Shown here piece by piece: positions 52,970 to 61,784 of a stretch of 64,000 nucleotides of DNA; position 1 is the first letter of the stretch; every line of letters begins with the position of its first letter. This DNA comes from CAYHHI01 sp964356335. Its GTDB lineage: Bacteria > Arandabacterota > Arandabacteria > Arandabacterales > Arandabacteraceae. The DNA lies in the NCBI GenBank assembly GCA_964356335.1, contig CAYHHI010000007.1, positions 26,586 to 90,585 on the forward strand, read 5' to 3'. Both the position numbers and the translations under genes were made by a program. The notes below the pieces were generated by a model, which did no database searches, had not been told where the DNA came from, and saw only the letters and a list, made by a program, of their open reading frames with translations.

Positions 52970-53799
52970 AGATCAGGTTCACAAAAATGTCTGGGGCCGG
53001 CAACGATTTCATTGTTCTTGGGCCCCAGTACGTGATCCTGAAGGATAGACTCCAAGAGCTTGCCAGAAAGATGTGTCCGAGGAAGATATCGGTCGGTGCC
53101 GATGGCCTCATCCTGGTTGAGAAGGCACGCCGCGACATATTCATGCATTACCTTAACCGTGACGGCAGTGAAGCCTTGTTTTGCGGCAATGGAGCTCGCT
53201 GTCTTGTGCTCTACTGCCGGATGAAAGGCCTCGTCAATGGTACGGTAAGCTTCCGCTCGGGGGCGGGTACGCACACAGGGGATGTCACGCCTCAAGGTGT
53301 GAGAGTGGATATGAAGATGCCGGTTTTCATCCGCGAGACTGCAGTTGCAGTAGATATGGGCGATTCCGGCCGGAATCAGTATGATGTGTATCTTGTTGAT
53401 GCTGGGGTTCCTCACGCGGTTATTGTGACCCATGGCATCGATTCGATTGATGTCGAGACTGTCGGCGGGAGAATCAGGCATCATCCGGCCTTCGCGCCAG
53501 AAGGTGCAAATGCAGATTTCGTGGATACCGCCGGAGGTGAACCCTTTCAACTGAGAACTTACGAGCGTGGTGTAGAGAAGGAGACCCTGGCCTGCGGCAG
53601 CGGTTGCGTGGCAGCGGCGTTTGTGCTGAGGCTCAAGCATCTGGCCGGGGACAGCGTGAGACTCAAGGTGGCGTCGGGCGATGTTCTGACGGTGGAGTTC
53701 AATGCGAAGGATCAGTCGCCAGGCTCGGCCTACCTCGTCGGGCCGGCAAGCATAGTCTATGAAGGTGAGATCGACCTAGAGGAGCTGGATCATGTTTGA
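52966..53799 (+). CDS. dapF: Diaminopimelate epimerase
   Basis: Start chosen at GTG 52966, which overlaps the preceding stop as GTGA; the product is 277 residues. It interconverts LL- and meso-diaminopimelate for lysine and peptidoglycan. FTKMSGAGNDFIV begins the fold; the catalytic cysteines are in LFCGNGARCLVLY and TLACGSGCVAAAF; APEGANADFVD and RTYERGVEKET lie between. It overlaps dapA by 8 bp. Confidence 0.97.
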   Translation: MKIRFTKMSGAGNDFIVLGPQYVILKDRLQELARKMCPRKISVGADGLILVEKARRDIFMHYLNRDGSEALFCGNGARCLVLYCRMKGLVNGTVSFRSGAGTHTGDVTPQGVRVDMKMPVFIRETAVAVDMGDSGRNQYDVYLVDAGVPHAVIVTHGIDSIDVETVGGRIRHHPAFAPEGANADFVDTAGGEPFQLRTYERGVEKETLACGSGCVAAAFVLRLKHLAGDSVRLKVASGDVLTVEFNAKDQSPGSAYLVGPASIVYEGEIDLEELDHV

Positions 53800-54676
53800 G
53801 GGCTGCTATGTTGCCATGGTGACGGATTTTAAAGACGGCAGGGTGCACCTCGACGGTATGAGGAGACTGGCAAGAAAGTTGATTGACGGTGGCGCGAGTG
53901 GTCTTGTTCCTGCGGGTTGCACCGGCGAAGCTGCAACTCTTTTGCCCAGAGAGCGGCTCGAGATCATTGAGGCCGTCCTTCGGGAGAGGGGAAAGGATAC
54001 AAGCGTGAAGGTGGTCCCGGGCACCGGCACCAACTCAACTGCCTCGACCATTGAGCTAACCAAAATGGCCGCGGATGCCGGCGTGGACGCCGTGCTCCTG
54101 ATCACTCCATATTACAACAAGCCAACCCAGGCCGGGCTCGTCAAGCACTATGAGGCTGTTGCGAGCACAATCAGACTTCCCATCATGCTTTACAATGTGC
54201 CTGGACGCACAGGTGTGAACATGCTTCCTGAGACTGTGGCCGAGCTTGCAAAGATCGATAATATCGTGGCCGTTAAGGAGGCGAGCGGCTCGCTGGATCA
54301 GGTCTCGCGGATAGCGAGCATTTCGAACATCGAGATACTTTCCGGCGACGATTCGCTCACGCTTCCTATGCTTGCCGTGGGTGCCAGGGGTGTTGTCTCG
54401 GTTGCTGCCAATATTGTGCCCGACGTCCTCTCGAATATGGTCAGGGCGTTTCTCCAGGGCAGCATCGAAGATGCAAAGAGAATTCATCTCAGACTTCTGC
54501 CTCTCTTCCACGCGCTCTTTATCGAGACCAATCCGGGGCCGGTCAAGGCCGCGCTTGAGATGCTTGGCGAGGCAACCGGCGAGCTAAGGCTGCCGCTTGT
54601 CCCGATCTCAGAGGCGAGCAGGCAGAAGGTGAAGCAGGTGCTCGAGGAAATGAACCTGATCAGCCAGACGAGTTGA
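53792..54676 (+). CDS. dapA: 4-hydroxy-tetrahydrodipicolinate synthase
   Basis: 294 residues. It condenses pyruvate with aspartate semialdehyde. The Schiff-base Lys is in NIVAVKEASGS, Tyr in LYNVPGRTG, and the pyruvate loop is PAGCTGEAATL. In E. coli the corresponding loop is GTTGES; here the first Thr of the proton-relay triad is Cys, a change found in some homologues. VLLITPYYNKPTQAG and FIETNPGPVKAALEMLG are typical. It overlaps dapF by 8 bp. Confidence 0.96.
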   Translation: MFEGCYVAMVTDFKDGRVHLDGMRRLARKLIDGGASGLVPAGCTGEAATLLPRERLEIIEAVLRERGKDTSVKVVPGTGTNSTASTIELTKMAADAGVDAVLLITPYYNKPTQAGLVKHYEAVASTIRLPIMLYNVPGRTGVNMLPETVAELAKIDNIVAVKEASGSLDQVSRIASISNIEILSGDDSLTLPMLAVGARGVVSVAANIVPDVLSNMVRAFLQGSIEDAKRIHLRLLPLFHALFIETNPGPVKAALEMLGEATGELRLPLVPISEASRQKVKQVLEEMNLISQTS

Positions 54677-54747
54677 TTTTCGCCGAGATGTGGTCAGGTG
54701 AGAAGTCAACGCGGTGTGAGACGTGACCTGATGTGAGGCAGGGGTCG

Positions 54748-55488
54748 ATGCTTGATCTGTGCATTGTCGGTGGCCTTGGCAGGATGGGGAGGATCATGGC
54801 CTCACTTGTTGAGGCCGATCCTGATCTGAGAATTGTATCCGTGTGGGAGACTCACGATGCAATCGAGCGCGGCGGCGATTTCTGCCGGGCGACAGGTTAC
54901 TCCAGGAATCCTGTTACCCTGACCGCTATCGGCGAAGAGGCAGTCGCCAGTTGCGATGTGGTCGTAGATTTCTCATTGCCCCAGGCCTTTCGGGATGTCG
55001 TCCGCGTCTGTGACGCATTCTCAAGACCCCTGGTCACAGGAACCACGGGGATTGATGACAAGCAAATCATGCTTGCTCCGCTTGCGCGCAAGGTCGCAGT
55101 GGTCAGTTCTCCCAACATGGCTATCGGAATCAATGCGGTGTTTCGGCTCTGTGAGGTCATGGCCAAACAGATTGGCAAGATCTCGGATATTGAGATCATA
55201 GAGACTCATCATCGGACCAAGAAAGACGCGCCGAGTGGCACGGCCCTTGAGATGGCTCGCATCCTCGGCTCCATAACGGGCAAGGAGCCGCCTATTCATT
55301 CACTGCGCCTCGGCGAGGTGCCGGGACGACACACGGTAGTCTTTTCCCTGCGGGGTGAGACGCTTGAAGTAACTCACAACGCGCAATCACGGGAATGCTT
55401 CGCGGCCGGAGCTCTCAGCGCGGCCCGCTTCGTTGTGAAGGCACGCACGGGCCTTTATACTATGCTGGATGTTGTCGGATCGGACTGA
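54748..55488 (+). CDS. dapB: 4-hydroxy-tetrahydrodipicolinate reductase
   Basis: Start chosen at ATG 54748 (GGGG upstream); GTG 54733 is a slightly longer alternative. The product is 246 residues. The NAD(P)H loop is IVGGLGRMGRIM, DVVVDFSLPQAFRDV and LVTGTTGIDDKQ follow, and the active site is IIETHHRTKKDAPSGTALEMA. The end FVVKARTGLYTMLDVVG is canonical. It is 71 bp after dapA and 17 bp before sppA. Confidence 0.96.
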   Translation: MLDLCIVGGLGRMGRIMASLVEADPDLRIVSVWETHDAIERGGDFCRATGYSRNPVTLTAIGEEAVASCDVVVDFSLPQAFRDVVRVCDAFSRPLVTGTTGIDDKQIMLAPLARKVAVVSSPNMAIGINAVFRLCEVMAKQIGKISDIEIIETHHRTKKDAPSGTALEMARILGSITGKEPPIHSLRLGEVPGRHTVVFSLRGETLEVTHNAQSRECFAAGALSAARFVVKARTGLYTMLDVVGSD

Positions 55489-55505
55489 CTGGAGGTGTAG
55501 ATATC

Positions 55506-56384
55506 TTGAACACGAGATCGTGGATCTTGATCTTCATCGTGGCCATATGCGTTGCCGGTGTGATTTCCTTCTTCATGCTGATCTATATGGGCATGGCGAT
55601 GCCTGAGAGGCGAACCATAGCCCTGGGTAGCAAGGTCGGGCTTGTCGAGGTGACGGGCACGATCATCAACTCCGCCCCGGTAGTGGACGAAATCTCGAGG
55701 TTCGCCAAGGACGATGCCATCAAAGCGATCATCGTCAGGATTGAAAGTCCGGGAGGAGTTGTCGCCGCAGCCCAAGAGATATATAGCGAGCTCAAGAAGG
55801 TGCACGCCGAGGGCAAGCCTATCGTGGCCTCGATGGGCGGAATCGCAGCCAGTGGTGGTTACTATATCGCGTGCGGTGCGGATTCGATAGTTGCCAATCC
55901 GGGCACGCTGACAGGCAGCATCGGCGTCATAATGACCTTCCCGAATACGCAAGAGCTCTTCAAGAAGATCGGGATCGATATGCAGGTTGTGAAGACCGGG
56001 GAGTTCAAAGATATGGGTTCGATGGCACGACCGCTCACGCCTGAAGAGCGACAGCTGGTCGGCGCCTTGATCGGTGACGTCTATGATCAATTCGTTTCCG
56101 TGGTATCTGTTGAACGCAATCTTGACATAGAGGCCGTGAGGAGAATCGCTGACGGCAGAGTTCTCACCGGCAGGCAAGCATACCAGCTCGGTCTTGTCGA
56201 CAGGCTGGGCGGCTTTCGTGACGCCGTGGCGTTGGCGGGCGAGCTTGCGGGAATCCACGGTGAGCCCACGGTTGTCAAGAGACACAAGAAGACTGTGTCC
56301 ATCCTTGACATTCTGGATAATCTGACAGGCCTTGCCTCAAAGATAACAAGAGACGGGGTCTCGATCGAGTATTCATTGAGGTAG
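55506..56384 (+). CDS. sppA: Signal peptide peptidase SppA (S49 family)
   Basis: 292 residues from TTG 55506 after GGAGGTG; a longer frame would overlap dapB. Short SppA form with one N-terminal membrane anchor (WILIFIVAICVAGVISFFML). VEVTGTIINSAPVVDEIS, RIESPGGVVAAAQEIY, then the nucleophile Ser in SMGGIAASGGYYIACGAD and the general-base Lys in VVKTGEFKDMGS. It degrades cleaved signal peptides in the membrane. It ends the smg-to-sppA gene run. Confidence 0.93.
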   Translation: MNTRSWILIFIVAICVAGVISFFMLIYMGMAMPERRTIALGSKVGLVEVTGTIINSAPVVDEISRFAKDDAIKAIIVRIESPGGVVAAAQEIYSELKKVHAEGKPIVASMGGIAASGGYYIACGADSIVANPGTLTGSIGVIMTFPNTQELFKKIGIDMQVVKTGEFKDMGSMARPLTPEERQLVGALIGDVYDQFVSVVSVERNLDIEAVRRIADGRVLTGRQAYQLGLVDRLGGFRDAVALAGELAGIHGEPTVVKRHKKTVSILDILDNLTGLASKITRDGVSIEYSLR

Positions 56385-56489
56385 GCCGGCACCGTTGCCC
56401 CTGTTTATCCGCATTCCGGCAGCCATAATCCCGCTCACATCGCCGGCCCTTGCAGGCTCCATGAGACACCATTCTGAGGCATATTTCTT

Positions 56490-56519
56490 TTGACAAGATG
56501 GAGCCCACTTTGCTAACTT
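56490..56519 (+). promoter_or_regulatory. Candidate promoter upstream of the zinc-ribbon/HU pair
   Basis: TTGACA at 56490-56495, with TAACTT at 56514-56519 (18-bp spacer). The -10 is weak, but the region is A+T-rich and directly precedes the gene pair. Confidence 0.38.
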
Positions 56520-56549
56520 ATTATAGACAAAGCAATAGGAGTGATCACC

Positions 56550-56777
56550 TTGCCCATATTTGAATATGAATGTGCTAAGTGTCGAAAAACATTTGAAGTT
56601 GTGGCATCGGGTGACACTGCTAAACGTCTGAAGTGCCCGCGTTGTTCATCGAGGAGAGTGACCAAGCTCTTCTCATGTTTCTCCGTGGGTTCCGGGAGGG
56701 GCAGAACCTCAATGCCAACGAAGACCTCAAGTGGTTGCAGGAGTTGCGCTTCAAAGAGCTGTAGCACTTGCGGATGA
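56550..56777 (+). CDS. FmdB-family zinc-ribbon protein
   Basis: 75 residues from TTG 56550, preceded by AGGAGTGATCACC, which fits the 16S 3' end well; GTG 56541 lies inside that site. PIFEYECAKCRKTFEVV and LKCPRCSSRRVTKLF form a CxxC...CxxC zinc ribbon as in FmdB-type regulatory proteins. The tail is Ser/Gly-rich with further cysteines (CRSC, CSTC). Proposed as transcriptional regulators, but their role is unclear. HU follows 24 bp later. Confidence 0.85.
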   Translation: MPIFEYECAKCRKTFEVVASGDTAKRLKCPRCSSRRVTKLFSCFSVGSGRGRTSMPTKTSSGCRSCASKSCSTCG

Positions 56778-56801
56778 CCGGACGAGAAAAGGGGGACAGC
56801 A

Positions 56802-57080
56802 ATGACGAAGGCCGATCTGGTTGAACAGGTCGCGACGGTAACCGGGCTTACCAAGAGAGATGTCGGTGTGGTTGTTGATCTCCTGCTTGAGACGATATCG
56901 AAAACCCTATGTGAGAAGGAACACATAGAGATCAGAGGTTTTGGCAGTTTCAAAGTCAAGACCAAGAAGGCGAGATTGGCCAGGAATCCGAGGACCGGCG
57001 CGCAGGTTGAAGTCCCGGAGAAAACTGTACCGTACTTCAAGGCCTCGAGAGAGCTGGTCAAACTGATCGGTTCGGCGTAA
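56802..57080 (+). CDS. HU/IHF-family DNA-binding protein
   Basis: 92 residues with the full histone-like fold: MTKADLVEQVATVTGLTKRD, VDLLLETISKTLCEKEHIEIRGFGSFKVK, the DNA-arm signature ARLARNPRTGAQVEVPEKTVPYFKAS, and a short C-terminal helix. It bends DNA and organises the nucleoid. HU versus IHF cannot be decided from this alone. Confidence 0.95.
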   Translation: MTKADLVEQVATVTGLTKRDVGVVVDLLLETISKTLCEKEHIEIRGFGSFKVKTKKARLARNPRTGAQVEVPEKTVPYFKASRELVKLIGSA

Positions 57081-57129
57081 GGGACTGATTTCGGGTTTAT
57101 TGATGCTCCAGTTCGGTGTGCGATTGGTA

Positions 57130-57169
57130 TTGATTATGTTTCGCACTGATACTATGTTGATGCTATAGT
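57130..57169 (+). promoter_or_regulatory. Candidate promoter(s) for the AURKAIP1-like/rnr genes
   Basis: TTGATT at 57130-57135 with TATGTT at 57153-57158 (17-bp spacer). An extended -10, TGCTATAGT, at 57161-57169 is a second possibility. The region is the most A+T-rich of its surroundings. Confidence 0.42.
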
Positions 57170-57212
57170 ACTTGGTAACGACTTTCACTGGATCAGTCAG
57201 GGGGTGAGACAG

Positions 57213-57308
57213 GTGCCGTGCGGGAGAAAGAGGAAGAAACAGAAAATCAAGACCCACAAGCGCAAGAAGAGATTGCGCAGGGACAGGCATAAGAAGAAGC
57301 TGAGATAG
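57213..57308 (+). CDS. AURKAIP1/COX24-like small basic protein (mS38-type ribosomal peptide)
   Basis: 31 residues from GTG 57213, preceded by GGGGGTGAG. The sequence is almost all Lys/Arg: PCGRKRKKQKIKTHKRKKRL followed by RRDRHKKKLR. This matches the short bacterial AURKAIP1/COX24-domain proteins, related to mitochondrial ribosomal protein mS38, which lie in the decoding region of the small subunit. A ribosome-associated role is therefore likely. It is 8 bp before rnr. Confidence 0.75.
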   Translation: MPCGRKRKKQKIKTHKRKKRLRRDRHKKKLR

Positions 57309-57316
57309 CCGCCTAA

Positions 57317-59725
57317 GTGGAATTCACTGCTGAAGACGTGCTGGCTGCGTTCAGAGGAGCCGGCTCCAAGGGGCTTAAGGTTAAGGATATTGCCCATAGG
57401 CTCGGAGCGCGCTCCAAAGACGTCAGGACGGTCAGGACGCTTGTCCGGGAGCTCGAGGCCCGCGGCGCGATAGTGCGCGGGAGAAGACAGAGGTATGGGC
57501 TACCTGGAGAATCAGGCTATATCACGGGGAAGATAGTGGGTTACGGCACGAGAGCCGCGACTCTTGTCCCACTGGATCATTCGCCCGACATCACGGTGTC
57601 GGGCGAAAATCTTTCTGGGGCGGTCCATGGCGACCTGGTGCTGGCGCGGGTGGTGCGCAATCGGGAGGGTGAGAAGCAAGCGCAAGTTGTCAAGATCCTC
57701 GAGAAAGGCTCTGCCGAGGTGATCGGACAGGTTTCGGGACGGGCCGGGGGCGGCCTGATGGGTCCCATTTATGGCCGAGTGAAAGACGCGCTCGGGGACT
57801 TGGTCTGCGCTTCGGAGGAAGGCAAGACGGTAAGCCTCGACGAGCGCAGGGGGAACAAGAGGGTCGCGGTTGATAGCGGCATGCCTGTCAAGCCTGGGGA
57901 CCACGTTGTTGTGCGGGTAGAGCATTGGGGTGAGGGCTATGAGAAGGCCCAGGGTCGTGTCATGGAGGTGCTTGGCGGTGCCTTGACGGCTGGCGAGGAT
58001 TTCGCAAGGATCGCTAAGGAATTCAATCTTCCACTCGGTTTCCCACAGCCGGTTTCGGATGAAGTCGCGCAGGTTCCTGATGTAATACCTGAGGAGGAGC
58101 TTCGGCGACGAGAAGACCTGACCCGGGATGTCATCTTCACAATCGATCCCGAAGACGCCAAGGATTTTGATGACGCGATTTCGATTGAAGATCTCGGGAA
58201 GGGGATCTTGCGAGTCGGCGTCCACATCGCAGACGTCAGCCACTACGTGAGAGCGAATTCGCAACTCGATTACGAGGCGCTTGCGCGAGGCCGGAGCGTT
58301 TACCTCGTGGATCGTGTTGTGCCTATGTTGCCGGATAGGCTCTCAGGCAACCTCGCTTCATTGAAGCCTGGCGAGCCCAGGCTCACTCTTAGTGTCATCA
58401 TGAATGTCGACAGGCATGGCGAGGTCACATCGTACTGCATCAGGGAGAGCTACATCCGGAGTGCTGCCAGATTGAATTACGGCCAAGCCCAGGAATACGT
58501 GGAAAAAGGCGCTGGCGGGAAAGCACCGAAGGAGATGAGGGCCGTCGTGGAGGCTCTCAAGCGCGCCAATGACCTCAGGGCGATTCTCCGCGAGAAGCGC
58601 ATCAAGCGGGGCGCGATCGAACTCGATACGCCTGAGACCCACATCGTCGTGGATGACTCCGGCAATGCCATTGACGTCAAGCCCGTGCGAAGGCTTGAAT
58701 CGCACAATCTCATCGAAGAGCTCATGATTCTCGCAAACGAGACTGTGGCCAATCACATGTCCTATCTTGGACGGCTCTTCATTTATAGAGTGCACGAGGT
58801 ACCGGATGAAGAGAAAATGAAAGACCTCGCCCTCTTCGCCTCGACTTTCGGGTACAGGTTCAGATGGACAAGAGGGACGTCACCTGCGGCTCTCGAGGCA
58901 CTCCTTGCCAGAGTGAAAGGGAGGCCGGAAGAATACATCATATCCATGTCCCTCTTGCGAAGTTTGAAGAAGGCCGTGTACTCCGAAAGGAACGTTGGCC
59001 ACTTCGGGCTCGCGAGCAAGTGCTACACGCATTTCACCTCTCCCATCAGACGCTATCCCGACCTTTTGGTGCACAGGTTGCTCAAGACCTACGGCCTGAA
59101 CAAACGCCTCCCCGAGAATGGCGATGAGCTTGCCAAGTTTGTCCGGCAAGCAGCCGAGATTGCATCAATACGTGAGATGGAAGGCGACGAGGCCGAACGG
59201 GCCTTTATCAAGACCAAAGTCGCTGAGTTCATGGGAAGGCGAATAGGAGAGGAGTACTGGGGCATCGTGTCAGGCGTGAAGGATTTTGGCCTCTTCATCA
59301 TGCTTGAGGATAATCTCGTTGAGGGACTTGTGCACGTCTCGTGCCTGGGCGACGATTACTACCGGGTCGATTCGACCGGGACTATGCTTGTCGGATCGCA
59401 CGGCAAGACGTACTATAGGATGGGAGACAGGGTCAAGGTCAAGGTCTTGAATGCCAATCGCGAGCGGCGCGAAGTCGATTTTCTCGTGCTTGCCAAGGAG
59501 AAGGTGGTAGGGGAAACGGCCAGCGTCATCGAGACCATGAGCCGGTCGCGGATGAGAAAGGTCTACGGGGAGCTCCGCGAGGAAATCGAGCGAGGGCGTT
59601 CCGCCGGCAGGAGAAGAGGCGGACCAAAGCCTGCTTCCCTCACCAGGGGGCGCCGAGGGCGGCGACCCGAGCGATCGGTCAAACCGGCGCGCCTGCGGGC
59701 TATGAGGAAGAGGACGGGCAAGTAA
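57317..59725 (+). CDS. rnr: Ribonuclease R
   Basis: 802 residues from GTG 57317. A processive 3'-5' exoribonuclease. A winged-helix N terminus (VKDIAHRLGARSKDVRTVRT), cold-shock OB domains (about 65-240), then the RNB domain with the catalytic acidic cluster DPEDAKDFDDAISI, VGVHIADVSHYV, RSVYLVDRVVPMLPDRLS and HFTSPIRRYPDLLVHRLL. An S1 domain (EEYWGIVSGVKDFGLFIML) and a very basic tail (SAGRRRGG onward) close it. The layout and length identify RNase R rather than RNase II. Confidence 0.96.
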   Translation: MEFTAEDVLAAFRGAGSKGLKVKDIAHRLGARSKDVRTVRTLVRELEARGAIVRGRRQRYGLPGESGYITGKIVGYGTRAATLVPLDHSPDITVSGENLSGAVHGDLVLARVVRNREGEKQAQVVKILEKGSAEVIGQVSGRAGGGLMGPIYGRVKDALGDLVCASEEGKTVSLDERRGNKRVAVDSGMPVKPGDHVVVRVEHWGEGYEKAQGRVMEVLGGALTAGEDFARIAKEFNLPLGFPQPVSDEVAQVPDVIPEEELRRREDLTRDVIFTIDPEDAKDFDDAISIEDLGKGILRVGVHIADVSHYVRANSQLDYEALARGRSVYLVDRVVPMLPDRLSGNLASLKPGEPRLTLSVIMNVDRHGEVTSYCIRESYIRSAARLNYGQAQEYVEKGAGGKAPKEMRAVVEALKRANDLRAILREKRIKRGAIELDTPETHIVVDDSGNAIDVKPVRRLESHNLIEELMILANETVANHMSYLGRLFIYRVHEVPDEEKMKDLALFASTFGYRFRWTRGTSPAALEALLARVKGRPEEYIISMSLLRSLKKAVYSERNVGHFGLASKCYTHFTSPIRRYPDLLVHRLLKTYGLNKRLPENGDELAKFVRQAAEIASIREMEGDEAERAFIKTKVAEFMGRRIGEEYWGIVSGVKDFGLFIMLEDNLVEGLVHVSCLGDDYYRVDSTGTMLVGSHGKTYYRMGDRVKVKVLNANRERREVDFLVLAKEKVVGETASVIETMSRSRMRKVYGELREEIERGRSAGRRRGGPKPASLTRGRRGRRPERSVKPARLRAMRKRTGK

Positions 59726-59862
59726 GAGAAGGGGCCTTGGATTGCCCGATTGGTGTGGGTGAGATAGATTTCGGTCGGTGACGGCTGCCTGATTGGACGG
59801 GTGCCTATACGTAGCGCATGTCGGACCAAACGCAGCCGGCAGCGCATGGAGTTTGATTCGCA

Positions 59863-61326
59863 TTGAACCAGGAGATTAGAGTCAGGTTTGCCCCTAGCCC
59901 TACCGGGCACCTCCACGTCGGCGGTGCGCGGACAGCGCTCTTCAATTGGCTCTTCGCCAGGAGCAAAGGGGGCAGATTCATTCTTCGCATCGAAGATACT
60001 GACCAGGAAAGATCGACGGAGGAATCCTACCAGGCGATTGTTGACGCGCTCCGGTGGCTCGGCCTGGACTGGGATGAAGGCCCCGGTGTGGGCGGCGATT
60101 ATGGACCCTATTTCCAGTCCCAACGGCGGCATCTCTATCGAGAGCTGGCCGAGAGGTTGGTGTCCGAAGGCAAGGCCTATATCTGTTGCTGCACGCAAGA
60201 AGAGGTTGCCACTAGGCGCGCAGCCAGCGGGGCGACGGCCGAAGCCTCAACCTATGATCGAAGGTGCAGGGATCTCCCTGCCCAGGAGTCAAGCGCGCTC
60301 TTGGCCGAGGGTAGGCCGCACGTGATTCGCATCAAGACGCCGCTAGATGGGGAGACCGCTTTTGATGATTTGGTGCACGGCAGGGTGGCCTTCCAGAATC
60401 CTAATCTTGAGGACTTTGTTTTGATCAAGTCGGATGGGTTCCCTACTTATAACTTTGCCGCGACCATCGACGACATTTCGATGAAGATATCTCATATCAT
60501 AAGAGGTGACGATCATATCTCCAACACGCCAAGACAGATAGTGCTATACCAGGCTTTTGCTGTTGAGCCACCCTACTTCGCCCATGTGCCACTCATAATG
60601 GGGCCAGACAAGACCCGCTTGAGCAAGCGCCACGGGGCGACCTCTGTGGCTCAGTTCACCCTGGATGGCTATTGGCCGGAAGCTATGGTCAACTATCTTG
60701 CACTCTTGGGGTGGTCATATGATGCGGAGACTTCGCTCTTCGAGAAGAACGATCTCGTAGACAAGTTCTCACTTGAAAAAGTGAGTTCGACTCCCGCAGT
60801 ATTTGATTATCAGAAGCTCCAGTGGATGAACGGAGAGTATATGAAGAAGCGCTCGCGCGAAGCCAAGATCGCTCTTGTGATTCCTCATCTTCAGGACGCC
60901 GGGCTCGTAGGTGCACAGGTTGATGAGATGACGCTTCGCTACATCGGCGGTGTGGTCGATGTGATAGGGGAGAGGCTCAAGATCGGCCGCCAGATAATCG
61001 AGCAGGGTGCGTTTTTCTTCAAGGATGGGGTCGAGTATGAACCTGCGGCGGCTGAGGAATTCCTGAAGCGCCATTATGTTGCGCCCGCTTTCAGAATCCT
61101 CGAAGAGCGACTTTCGAAACTTGAACCTTTTGATGTTGCAGGCCTTGAGTCAACCATGAGAAGTTTGGCTTCTGAAATGGGTCTTAAGCCGGGCGATCTC
61201 TTCCAGCCGATTCGAGTTGCCCTCACAGGCACGCGCTTCAGCCCCGGCCTCTTCGAGACCATGGCTGTCCTCGGCAGGGAACGAGTGCTTGCCAGACTCG
61301 ACGCCGCCCGCAAGGCCTTCGCTTAG
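59863..61326 (+). CDS. gltX: Glutamyl-tRNA synthetase
   Basis: 487 residues from TTG 59863. Class Ib synthetase with HIGH as PSPTGHLHVGGARTAL, GGRFILRIEDTDQERS, DDGFPTYNFA-like SDGFPTYNFAATIDD, and KMSKS as KTRLSKRHGATSV. The C-terminal anticodon-binding helical cage follows. CCCTQEEVATR is the bacterial zinc-like Cys region. Whether it also charges tRNA-Gln cannot be read here; a tRNA-Gln gene lies directly downstream and no glnS or gatCAB is in the window. Confidence 0.96.
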   Translation: MNQEIRVRFAPSPTGHLHVGGARTALFNWLFARSKGGRFILRIEDTDQERSTEESYQAIVDALRWLGLDWDEGPGVGGDYGPYFQSQRRHLYRELAERLVSEGKAYICCCTQEEVATRRAASGATAEASTYDRRCRDLPAQESSALLAEGRPHVIRIKTPLDGETAFDDLVHGRVAFQNPNLEDFVLIKSDGFPTYNFAATIDDISMKISHIIRGDDHISNTPRQIVLYQAFAVEPPYFAHVPLIMGPDKTRLSKRHGATSVAQFTLDGYWPEAMVNYLALLGWSYDAETSLFEKNDLVDKFSLEKVSSTPAVFDYQKLQWMNGEYMKKRSREAKIALVIPHLQDAGLVGAQVDEMTLRYIGGVVDVIGERLKIGRQIIEQGAFFFKDGVEYEPAAAEEFLKRHYVAPAFRILEERLSKLEPFDVAGLESTMRSLASEMGLKPGDLFQPIRVALTGTRFSPGLFETMAVLGRERVLARLDAARKAFA

Positions 61327-61432
61327 AGAAGGTGCAGTACTTCTCCCTGCCTGATGCCAATCTCGGGCCAATCCATGATATGCGAACTGCCCACGCATCC
61401 CCTAAGGGTTCCAGCGCAAGAGCCGATAGACC

Positions 61433-61461
61433 TTGACAGCTCCTACGTTTCAGAATAGTAT
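61433..61461 (+). promoter_or_regulatory. Promoter of the tRNA-Gln gene
   Basis: TTGACA at 61433-61438, 17-bp spacer, TAGTAT at 61456-61461, 26 bp upstream of the tRNA 5' end. One of the best promoter matches in the window. Confidence 0.78.
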
Positions 61462-61487
61462 CTAGTAAAGCGAAGACCCAAATAGGT

Positions 61488-61561
61488 TGGGGCGTCGTCT
61501 AATGGTAGGACAGCAGACTCTGGATCTGCCTGTGGGGGTTCGAGCCCTCCCGCCCCAGCCA
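61488..61561 (+). tRNA. tRNA-Gln (anticodon CUG)
   Basis: A complete cloverleaf: acceptor stem 61488-61494 with 61551-61557, a 4-bp D stem, anticodon stem GCAGA/TCTGC around the loop CTCTGGA (anticodon CTG), and a T arm with TTCGAGC. The first pair is U-A, as in many tRNA-Gln; discriminator G; CCA is encoded at 61559-61561. It has its own promoter and terminator. Confidence 0.95.
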
Positions 61562-61603
61562 CTACGTCTCTTCCCGGCCGCAAGTCACGTCGGATTCCAG
61601 TTG

Positions 61604-61628
61604 GGCCCTGCGATCAGGGGCCGTTTTT
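61604..61628 (+). terminator. Rho-independent terminator of the tRNA-Gln gene
   Basis: GGCCCTG (61604-61610) pairs with CAGGGGCC (61615-61622) with one bulged base, followed by TTTTT at 61624-61628. Confidence 0.82.
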
Positions 61629-61784
61629 GTATAGTCGGGGTCGGGTCTGTCCGGCATGAGGTCGGCATACAGTTCCGTCCCAGGCGTCAGGCTAACTCAT
61701 TGACTCGCGCGCCCGACGTCAACTGCCTTGCAGCATACCGCACATTGCGAATCGCCCGACGACTTCTATGCGGGCCTGTAGCGA

